A DNA stretch of 64,000 nucleotides from Durusdinium trenchii (lineage: Eukaryota > Sar > Dinophyceae > Suessiales > Symbiodiniaceae): positions 1,310,010 to 1,374,009 of the forward strand of contig CAXAMN010023361.1 of the NCBI GenBank assembly GCA_963970005.1, read 5' to 3'. The stretch's first letter is position 1; each line of letters starts with the position of its first letter. A model generated the notes under the pieces. The model saw only the letters and a list, made by a program, of their open reading frames with translations. It was not told where the DNA came from and searched no databases. Shown one piece after another: positions 20,871 through 28,139 of the stretch. A program made the position numbers and the translations under genes.

Positions 20871-21072
20871 GAGTGAGAGGAGAGAATTCAATGCATGTGT
20901 TTTTGTTTGAGAGAAATTTGGATTTCTTTCATGAATTTGTGCCTGCGGCTCAAATTAGCTTGGCAAGATCAGCACTTTTCTTTCGAAGACTATTGCCCTG
21001 CATCATTGACTACCTGTCATTTCTAAGACTTAGGACACTGGCCTCTGACCGGTGGACTTTGTATCAACAGAG

Positions 21073-23298
21073 ATGGCCGGTCAGGGAGCGTCCAATCCAG
21101 TCAACATCTTTGAGTATGCACGAAACTGGTCACAAAAGGTTCCCTGGGGAGAATCTCAGAACTGGGCAAATCGTTTGAGACGCCCACGTGCGCCGGTTGA
21201 GTTCCATAAGAACTCAGAGCAGGATGAATTGATCTTAGCTGACATTCTTGCAATGTGTTTGGCACCTGAGAACCATGCTAAGTTTAACTTTCGAGTACGG
21301 TGGTTCGCAGAGATTGCCAGATACGCTCTTGGCTATGTCACCCAGGAGGAAGAGGATGAATATGAGAGAAGCAGACAGTTCGTGGCAACAAGAGTCTCGT
21401 GGAGGCACAACGAATATGGAAAGATAGCCACGGGGCTCAACTATATGCTACGACATGATCGTTCTCTCGACAGGTTGATGGACAATAGGGCAATGATAGA
21501 GCTTATGCCTCTGATTACAGAGGGAACTGCTCGTACGCCATCACCTTTCAGTATTTATCCTCATGCCTTCTTTGCTATATTGCATAGCGATGAGAAGCAA
21601 AGATTTCATTTGGTGATTCGCTTGGACAAGAATGTTTGGCATAACACAGGAAATCAATACGATATGCCCTTCTCCATGCGTTTGGGAGTGAACCAAGGGC
21701 ATACAGGACTCTCGTATAACATCAGTCCAGAGAAGTTGAATCATAGATTGACTTCTGTTGAGGCAAGATGTTTAGGACATGTTTTTCATGTTACCAGGAA
21801 AGAGAACTGGGCCAGCATTGAAAGGTATGGTTTGATGAGAGATCCACAAAGTTGGAATAGAAGGAATAGAGGTGAAGGAAGAGATTATGTTCATTTTATG
21901 TACAGCAATCCACAAACTTTGCCTTACATTCCTTTAGGTCCAGGTACAGTGATTCCAAGGGACTATAATCAGCCCTTGTATGTGAAGCTTGACGTGATTC
22001 GTTGGCTTCAGGCTGGACGTCCTCTGTACTTCAGCAACAATGGAGTGGTGCTTGCGCATTGTGATGTAGAGCCCACATACTTGGACATTTGTGTGGATGA
22101 ACCACGACCAGAAGATGCTCCAGAGCCAGCTAAGGAGTTGATTAATCCTCTGCCAGCAGAGAAGATAGTGGAGAAGATCAACAGAGAGAAGGAGCAACAA
22201 GACAGATTGCGAGCCTTGTTCACAAGACTCTCTATTGACAAGCCATATGCCAGAGAACTTCTCAGGAGGATTCATGCCGATGAGCCTGAGACAAAACAAG
22301 CTAAGAGGCATATGTCTCTTTGGTTGGATGAGCTGAACTTAGATGTTATTGCACGATTTGTCAGCTATGACAATCACCCTGCGCGTGAGTACAATCGTTC
22401 ACGATTGAGGTCACGTCAGGTGATGCCTGAAGGCCATTATCAGATGCCACCTGGATGGTCTTTAATTCCACCCAAGGAGATTGATGATCGTGATCCTTGG
22501 AGTATCTTAGGCTATAGTGCTCCAATGTTGATTATCAATGGAGATGGTGCTACCACGAGGTCATTGTTTATGGTACACCCATTAGTTTTGAGCAAGGATC
22601 AGGCAAATCTGGTGAAGGCTGATGAGGAAGTGATTCGTTTTGACCACCTTTGGAAGGACATCACTTCAAGAGGCTCAACAGCAAGGACTTCTGGAGGACC
22701 TCAAGGAGATGAAGAAGATGACTCTGCTCATGTTGCTGAGCGAGAGATGACATGGTTCATTCAGAATGTCAACAACCTAGTTCTCAACCCATGGATGGTA
22801 TATGACATTGGCATGGTATCACTCCATGATCGCATAGGAACACGTGTACTCCAGAGCACTGGAGAAGACGTGATTCTAGTGAGGGATTGGGACAGGTTGA
22901 CAAGACACCAGAGAGAATATTTTTGTAGAAGGTACAAGTTGCTACGTCCAAGTGTTTATGGAACAGAGGAAGACCCCAAGACGTATGCGCCAAATTTTGA
23001 ACCTGGAGTTTCTCAGTGGATGGAGTTGGCACAAACTGGATATCAACAGTTTTTCTTCATTCGTGCTTGGGAGAATGGACGCCAATGGGCTGAAATTCTG
23101 ACAGACCATGGTATTCAATCTATAGAACTTTCAAGTTTCTTGGATATGTGCAGAGATCCCAAATTGCTGGGTTGGAACTTTGGTATTCCAGAACCTCAAC
23201 ACAGTGGAGGAAGCATTCAACAATCCTTTATTTGCCAAATTGCACTATCGCTTCAAGCAGGAGGAAGAGATTGGTCGTGTCATGCACCTTTTGTCTGA
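21073..23298 (+). CDS. retrotransposon ORF with Tpt1/KptA RNA 2'-phosphotransferase domain
   Basis: First ATG at 21,073 (741 codons). Residues 115-340 match the NAD+-dependent RNA 2'-phosphotransferase family. GLNYMLRHD holds R127-H128 and SMRLGVNQGH holds R203 with the QGH loop. VFHVT stands in place of the usual YHGT. GEGRDYVHF holds R270, and PLYFSNNGVVLAHCDVEP matches the F/Y-x-S-x-NGV-x-L strand. The R-H-R-R tetrad known from Tpt1 is thus intact. Canonical Tpt1 removes the 2'-phosphate left at tRNA splice junctions. Here there is a 110-residue N-terminal extension and a 400-residue C-terminal region of unknown fold. The frame passes into the next ORF (+1) near 23,180. Its role in the element is unknown. 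Confidence 0.82.
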   Translation: MAGQGASNPVNIFEYARNWSQKVPWGESQNWANRLRRPRAPVEFHKNSEQDELILADILAMCLAPENHAKFNFRVRWFAEIARYALGYVTQEEEDEYERSRQFVATRVSWRHNEYGKIATGLNYMLRHDRSLDRLMDNRAMIELMPLITEGTARTPSPFSIYPHAFFAILHSDEKQRFHLVIRLDKNVWHNTGNQYDMPFSMRLGVNQGHTGLSYNISPEKLNHRLTSVEARCLGHVFHVTRKENWASIERYGLMRDPQSWNRRNRGEGRDYVHFMYSNPQTLPYIPLGPGTVIPRDYNQPLYVKLDVIRWLQAGRPLYFSNNGVVLAHCDVEPTYLDICVDEPRPEDAPEPAKELINPLPAEKIVEKINREKEQQDRLRALFTRLSIDKPYARELLRRIHADEPETKQAKRHMSLWLDELNLDVIARFVSYDNHPAREYNRSRLRSRQVMPEGHYQMPPGWSLIPPKEIDDRDPWSILGYSAPMLIINGDGATTRSLFMVHPLVLSKDQANLVKADEEVIRFDHLWKDITSRGSTARTSGGPQGDEEDDSAHVAEREMTWFIQNVNNLVLNPWMVYDIGMVSLHDRIGTRVLQSTGEDVILVRDWDRLTRHQREYFCRRYKLLRPSVYGTEEDPKTYAPNFEPGVSQWMELAQTGYQQFFFIRAWENGRQWAEILTDHGIQSIELSSFLDMCRDPKLLGWNFGIPEPQHSGGSIQQSFICQIALSLQAGGRDWSCHAPFV

Positions 23299-25945
23299 AC
23301 TTGTTTGTGACTTTTTCATCAAGGTGCTTCCCAAGTGGGTTCTTGACCATTCGATCTTGTGGGAAGAGTTTATGATTTTGGATCCAGTCACAAATCTCCC
23401 TGTTTACAAGACTTCAGAGGATGCCTTATATGCAGAACGGGATCCAGAGAAGTATCATAAGCATTTTGCTATGAACTTCAAGAAATTCCGTTTTTCTGCA
23501 AGAGTTGTGTGGTATTTGATTGACCGTGACAGGAATCATTTAGAGAGTTTTCTTCACAACTCCAACAGCAGATTTGTGCAACATGCATGCTATCAACTTC
23601 GTGAATATGTTCAGGCGCGTGTTGCAGTTTCTGATCCCTTGTATGAGGTGATCAAGAAGGAAGAGTTTGAACGCCAATACAATTCCAAGTTTTTGGAGGC
23701 GATTTCTTGCTCTCGTGTTGTAGTTGAACCTGTAAGTTCAGGGACGTATGAGCCATCATCGAAGCTGAACTTAAAGGTACTACAAAACATTCTGAAGGGT
23801 GTCTACAAGATCCAGAAGAATGAGGAGCGTGCCAGAGAACGTGAGGAAGAAGAAGAACAGGCAGCTCAAAACATCTCAAACTTGTTGGCAGATGACATGG
23901 AGCTTGATTTTGATGATGACAACGTGCCAGTATGGCGCTCCATTGTCAACAAGTATAGAGAAGGTGATCAGGTGCTACAAAGAGAAGCAGTGAAGATTAC
24001 TCATCTTTTCAAGGACAAAAAGGACAATGAGAAGGCAACAGAAGTTTTCAGTTCAGAGAGGACAGATTTTCATGAGACCTCAGAACCTCTTCCAAGGACC
24101 ATGGGAGAAAATCTTGTAGAGGACTTGCTCACCAAGGATGTCGCAGAACAAGCTTTTGAGGCAGGTGAAGAAGTTCCTCCTTACACAAGAGTCTCCACTA
24201 TCGCTGGTGGAATCTACACTGGTAGTATGACGTTGATGGAAGATGAAGATATGGAAGAGGAAGTTCTTGAAGAAGATCCTGCAGTTGAACCCGTAAAAGA
24301 TGAAGAAGTTTTTGGTGAGAATGCAGGTATTTTTCCTTCAGAGGAACCAAAGATGGAAGTGGACCAGGAGGAAGCCAAGGATGAGTCAGCACCACACTTT
24401 CTGTCAAGAGAGATAGGTGAGGACTCAGCTGCATCGCACTTACCATCAGGTGAGAAGGATGCTAACCTTGATGATACTTCAAGTCTGCCGAAATCTAAGA
24501 GAAGCTGCCTGAATAAAATTCCTGATCCTCATTTTCATGAAGAAGTTCAGGATGATGCAACTCTTGAGGAGAAGAAGAAGGCGGTGGAGAAGATAAGAGA
24601 GGTCAGAGAGGATGATGGAGAGAAGAAATTGGAGGCTGAAATCCAAAAATCTTTTCCATCTGAAGTAGTTGTTGATACAGATCCAGTGGATGCTGACAAT
24701 ACCTATGAGTTGCATACCTCACCTTTGAGGTTGTTTGGAGAGCTTACAGGAGAACCAGGTATTGGCTTTTATCAACAATGCTTCAGGGAAACTCACGCGA
24801 GATTGTTGAACCATGTTTGTTTCAGAAAAGGTGAGCTTTCCCATCCTCACTATCAGCCAAGGGTCAATGAGAACGATTTTGTTCGATCCATTCGAAAGGT
24901 CTGTCCAGTACCTCCACCTGATTGTTATGAGGACAGCTCAGAGCATGATTTGAAGAGATTTTTCATCAATGATGACCGCATCGTTTATTTGGATGACAAG
25001 TATCAGGTCGATCCAAAGGCCCTTGAAAGGGCAGAGCATGCTCGAGAAGAATTGGAGGATACGAAGAAGGAACTTAAGAAGGAACTGGAATCATATGGTC
25101 CCAAGGGACCCAGTTGGGACTTTGTCACCTTCTATGAAGAGCTGTGCAGAAGGTTCCTCAAGGGAAGAATAGAAGAACAATATGGAACCAACTTATTGGC
25201 CAGCTCAGAGTCCTTGACGTTTTTATCCTGGAACTATGGCAACATGGTTCGTGGTCAGAAGTACACCACACCAAGGTTTCTCCAAGGACTTGATCGTGCA
25301 ATGAAGCCACGCAAGCAGAGTGCCATGTCACTTCAATATGAGCAATTCGAAAACAATCTTTTCTTCAACATGCTCTTCTTTTTACGTGCACATGTCGTGA
25401 TTCTTCAGGAAGCTCAGCTCCTTGTTCCTGCCAAGGAATTTATTGAGCAACAGAATTGGACAGTTTGTTTCAATGATTGGGAGAATCTTGCAGTGACGGC
25501 TAGATTGTCACCAGATGGCTATATCAAGATCATTGCTGGACATGACCAAGACCTTGGTCACTGTCAACAGCGTGATGTAACTTGGGCTATCTATGAGATT
25601 TGTTTTGGAGAAACAAGGCCTCGTCAGGACTTCAAGGATGCAGACTATGAATTTGAGGACTATGGTCCTAAGGAACAGCGTGTTCCACTTACTCGAGCGA
25701 ACATGCATACCATCAGAGTCTGTAATTATCATGTTGATACACATCGTGCTGTGGATGCCCACTCACTGACAGGAGAACAGACAGCATTGATGCTGTATGA
25801 ATGTTTGTATATGAGGTGGACATCATTTCTGGTGATGCAAATAGTTTGGCCTACAGAATGTCTGGGTACAAAAGGCAACCAATGGCTAACTATTATTACA
25901 GCACCATGCAGCATTGGATCCGCAGGTTTTCAGAAGCCCGTGTAA
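23180..25945 (+). CDS. retrotransposon ORF with acidic middle and N-terminal part of an EEP nuclease-like domain
   Basis: Frame 2 overlaps the Tpt1 frame by about 120 nt and probably continues it. The N-terminal 200 residues are mixed alpha (PLYEVIKKEEFERQY), followed by a long acidic, low-complexity region (about 215-480) and a coiled-coil-like stretch (LEDTKKELKKELE). From about residue 680 the endonuclease/exonuclease/phosphatase fold appears: LSWNYGN (W684), then HVVILQEAQ with the metal-binding E744, then CNYHVDTH. The frame is lost near 25,800, and the GD-x-N motif follows in frame 1. EEP enzymes cut phosphoester bonds in DNA, RNA or small molecules. Which substrate applies here cannot be told. 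The start codon is unknown, since the frame opens at a TTG. Confidence 0.65.
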   Translation: MVFQNLNTVEEAFNNPLFAKLHYRFKQEEEIGRVMHLLSELVCDFFIKVLPKWVLDHSILWEEFMILDPVTNLPVYKTSEDALYAERDPEKYHKHFAMNFKKFRFSARVVWYLIDRDRNHLESFLHNSNSRFVQHACYQLREYVQARVAVSDPLYEVIKKEEFERQYNSKFLEAISCSRVVVEPVSSGTYEPSSKLNLKVLQNILKGVYKIQKNEERAREREEEEEQAAQNISNLLADDMELDFDDDNVPVWRSIVNKYREGDQVLQREAVKITHLFKDKKDNEKATEVFSSERTDFHETSEPLPRTMGENLVEDLLTKDVAEQAFEAGEEVPPYTRVSTIAGGIYTGSMTLMEDEDMEEEVLEEDPAVEPVKDEEVFGENAGIFPSEEPKMEVDQEEAKDESAPHFLSREIGEDSAASHLPSGEKDANLDDTSSLPKSKRSCLNKIPDPHFHEEVQDDATLEEKKKAVEKIREVREDDGEKKLEAEIQKSFPSEVVVDTDPVDADNTYELHTSPLRLFGELTGEPGIGFYQQCFRETHARLLNHVCFRKGELSHPHYQPRVNENDFVRSIRKVCPVPPPDCYEDSSEHDLKRFFINDDRIVYLDDKYQVDPKALERAEHAREELEDTKKELKKELESYGPKGPSWDFVTFYEELCRRFLKGRIEEQYGTNLLASSESLTFLSWNYGNMVRGQKYTTPRFLQGLDRAMKPRKQSAMSLQYEQFENNLFFNMLFFLRAHVVILQEAQLLVPAKEFIEQQNWTVCFNDWENLAVTARLSPDGYIKIIAGHDQDLGHCQQRDVTWAIYEICFGETRPRQDFKDADYEFEDYGPKEQRVPLTRANMHTIRVCNYHVDTHRAVDAHSLTGEQTALMLYECLYMRWTSFLVMQIVWPTECLGTKGNQWLTIITAPCSIGSAGFQKPV

Positions 25946-26439
25946 AAGCAGATCCTGGTATCAAAGCACCTATTCCCAGAACATTTTACAGTTCATCTTC
26001 ACTTGTTCTCAAGCAGTGTGAAGATTACTTTGAGAAACTCTGGGAAGAACACTCTACAGAAGAGAAAGAAGTATACCAGGGATCAAAGCTTGGCGATACA
26101 TGTTTGTCTACCATTGTTGAATGGGGTCATTCGATGAGTGAAGAGGAATATGAAAATTCCACAGTGAGCACGAAGGAGTTCATCTGTAATTTTTCAGAGA
26201 ACTTTGCTATGATTGACACGGAGGTTATGTGCTCAAGGCCCTCTGACGAGGACAGTCATGGTCCAATGTTTATTTCACTCAGACCAGCTTCCTATTCATC
26301 TGGAGACAGAAGACAGTATCGCATGGGAGCAACTCTTCATGAGGCGAAATTGCGGAGGAAGGAGAGACAGAAGGAGAATAAAAGGAAAGGAAGGCCGCCA
26401 ACTTCTGATCAAGCAGCTCCATCGACTGCAGCGGCATAA
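25801..26439 (+). CDS. C-terminal part of the EEP nuclease-like domain, shifted frame
   Basis: Continues the EEP fold after a frame change. EVDIISGDANSLAYR carries the GD-x-N catalytic pair (25,831-25,842), and PSDEDSHGPMFISLRP near residue 140 resembles the terminal SDH-x-P motif with an insertion. The end is basic (RRKERQKENKRKGRPP) and could bind nucleic acid or serve as a nuclear signal. The junction TTTGTATATGAGG would be restored by a change of two bases in a TA run, so this looks like a microsatellite-type indel in this copy. The TAA is at 26,437-26,439. Confidence 0.62.
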   Translation: MFVYEVDIISGDANSLAYRMSGYKRQPMANYYYSTMQHWIRRFSEARVKADPGIKAPIPRTFYSSSSLVLKQCEDYFEKLWEEHSTEEKEVYQGSKLGDTCLSTIVEWGHSMSEEEYENSTVSTKEFICNFSENFAMIDTEVMCSRPSDEDSHGPMFISLRPASYSSGDRRQYRMGATLHEAKLRRKERQKENKRKGRPPTSDQAAPSTAAA

Positions 26440-27324
26440 CCTCAGAGCAAAGGCTAACTTTTAATGATAGCTAGGAAGTGAAGATACTTCTGACCACAGT
26501 TGATACTTTGCTTCCAGGCTTGACTTTAAGTTGCCAGGCTGAAGTTTTACACTTTAGCATGCAGATAAATACAGTTTTACAAAACAGATATTATCTGCAG
26601 GTAGATATGGACAGTTTTTCAAAACTGATGATGTTTACCACAGTCGCTCTTTATGAAATGACCTCTAATGGACAACCATTCATGGTTGATGATTAAGTCA
26701 TTTCATAAGTTTGCATTTGTAGTGCAAGTTTTGTACATACATTTGCCGGTGTCTCCTTCCTTTTGTTTTTGGTGTCAATGAGAGTAAGAGTCCTTTTGAT
26801 GCAGTGTATGGAAGCGGCCGAGACCACTTTTAGAGAAGAACAATTCTCGGACCGAGAGTTGACGCTCCTTGCACTTTGCAAGGCATCTTAATTCGTTGCA
26901 GTTTGTGCGGTCTTGAATTTTTAGTTCTTCGTTACGCGAGTGTCGTTTACTGCTTTTACAGGTCTCTCTCTGTGCAAGAAAGCCGCTTTCCCTTGAATTT
27001 AAGTTTCTTTTAAGCTCTGGCTATTTAAGGGCTATTGAGCGCCGGTACATGGTATCTTCGCCGGTGAACGATACAGTCTCCAGCCGAGATACATTGTCTT
27101 TGACCTTGTATTTGAGGTGAGTCAGCTATTGCTCCCTCACTGTATTTAGTATACCTAGAGATTACCTTTTCTAAAGTGTGAAACACACTGGAATTGGTAA
27201 GTACAGGGCACCGTGGTTTCTTTTTAAGCTTACTAGAGCTTGCTGGACTGTTTTAGCCTTACGGTAGAAAAAATAGTGTGCGACATACGCAATAGGCAGG
27301 AGTGGACATGAATTTTGTGCCTGC
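26440..27324 (+). other. 3' untranslated region of the giant element
   Basis: About 885 bp between the last ORF and the 3' LTR. It contains two strong hairpins at 26,561-26,627 and otherwise no convincing ORF. No clear polypurine tract lies directly before the 3' LTR. The best candidate is the purine-rich GGCAGGAGTGGA, 15-30 bp upstream. Confidence 0.6.
26561..26627 (+). other. two adjacent stem-loops in the element 3' UTR
   Basis: Hairpin 1 pairs GCAGATAA (26,561-26,568) with TTATCTGC (26,591-26,598), with an inner CAGTTTT/AAAACAG helix. Hairpin 2 pairs CAGTTTT (26,612) with AAAACTG (26,621) over a two-base loop. They share the CAGTTTT/AAAAC core. They could act in RNA packaging, export or stability, but that is an inference. 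Confidence 0.6.
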
Positions 27325-27486
27325 TGAAATGTAGAGGCCTACTTGTACAGGTTCCACTCCAGTGGCCTATCTAGTGTGTCCATGCTTGACTGCCATAAGG
27401 CTCAAGACGCTAAGAGGATAAGACTCTGCGCATAAAAGACACTAGCGGTCTGCACCTCTACCGTGTACGCCCTAGTCACTCTTTCA
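27325..27486 (+). repeat. 3' LTR of the giant copia element
   Basis: 162 bp, TGAAATG...CTTTCA, three differences from the 5' LTR. It is followed directly by AGGGG (27,487-27,491), which matches the five bases before the 5' LTR. Confidence 0.95.
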
Positions 27487-27498
27487 AGGGGGGGGGGG

Positions 27499-27598
27499 NN
27501 NNNNNNNNNNNNNNNNNNNNNNNNNNNNNNNNNNNNNNNNNNNNNNNNNNNNNNNNNNNNNNNNNNNNNNNNNNNNNNNNNNNNNNNNNNNNNNNNNN
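27499..27598. other. assembly gap (100 N) flanked by poly-G
   Basis: Exactly 100 Ns, a conventional gap of unknown size, with G homopolymers on both sides. The poly-G edges may be a two-colour sequencing artefact or a true G tract at the insertion target. Confidence 0.98.
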
Positions 27599-27839
27599 GG
27601 GGGGGGGGGGATTGAATTGAATGATCAATTATTCGACCCGGACGCGCCAACATTTGCTTCGCAAGACAAACTCAAGGTATCCCCTAAAGGGCTACCTTTC
27701 GTGACCAATGAGCAGCCCTCAATGAGCAACCCACACAACTCCAAACGCACGAGCAGCGCATGCTCCAATGTCCTGCCTTGATGGCTCGAACCGGCGAAGC
27801 CCTCCGACAGCGACGCCGCGGTGTTGCGCTTCCTGCGGA

Positions 27840-28130
27840 GGAAGAAAGAGGACGCACACGGGATTGAACTGGGGTGTCGCGGCAGGAGCGCCAGAGCGCT
27901 TTTTTCTTTTTTTTCGGGGGGGGGGGCGGGGGCGGAGGGGTTGACAGTGATTGAAGTGCCCCAAACAGCTTGCAGTGCTGATTGGCATGACTTTAAGCCA
28001 AGCAAAACTGGAAGCCAAAACCGTGGAACACCCGCCACGAAGCCACAAGTCACCCGCTCTTCTCTCGTTTTAGCAACGGGCCTTTCGGCCGCCAGATCGG
28101 GAAGACTTACGGTTCGCAGGTTCATGGCCG
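27840..28130 (-). CDS. duplicated two-exon block, copy A
   Basis: The minus strand reads MNLRTVSLPDLAAER (28,125 downward) and then RKRNTAASLSEGFAG (about 27,845-27,790). The same pair occurs at 46,550-46,375 as MNPRTVSLPDLVSER and RKRNTALSLSEGFSG. Within the shared words most nucleotide differences are synonymous, which argues for selection on the minus-strand protein. GTAAGT follows the codons for RT here and could instead be a donor site. The family is unknown. A Ser/Arg-rich regulatory segment is possible. Confidence 0.5.
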
Positions 28131-28139
28131 TCGTTCATC

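Larger units (their letters stand above)
12817..27486 (+). mobile_element. complete 14.7 kb Ty1/copia LTR retrotransposon with extra ORFs
   Basis: Bounded by two 162 bp LTRs that start TGAAATG and end CTTTCA (inverted TGAAA/TTTCA ends). The target-site duplication AGGGG lies at 12,812-12,816 and 27,487-27,491. Gene order is gag, protease remnant, integrase, RT, RNase H, and integrase before RT defines Ty1/copia. Typical copia elements are about 5-9 kb. Here about 5.4 kb follows RNase H and encodes a Tpt1-domain protein and an EEP-domain protein. The LTRs differ at 3 of 162 positions, so insertion is fairly recent. Even so, the frame changes at nearly every domain boundary and the protease active site is missing, so this copy is probably not autonomous. 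It lies opposite to the minus-strand host exons on both sides and could be inside an intron. Confidence 0.93.

Noticed and set aside
20873..21178. ORF upstream of and overlapping the Tpt1 ORF
   Set aside because: Different frame, no motifs. The Tpt1 frame with ATG at 21,073 explains the downstream coding.
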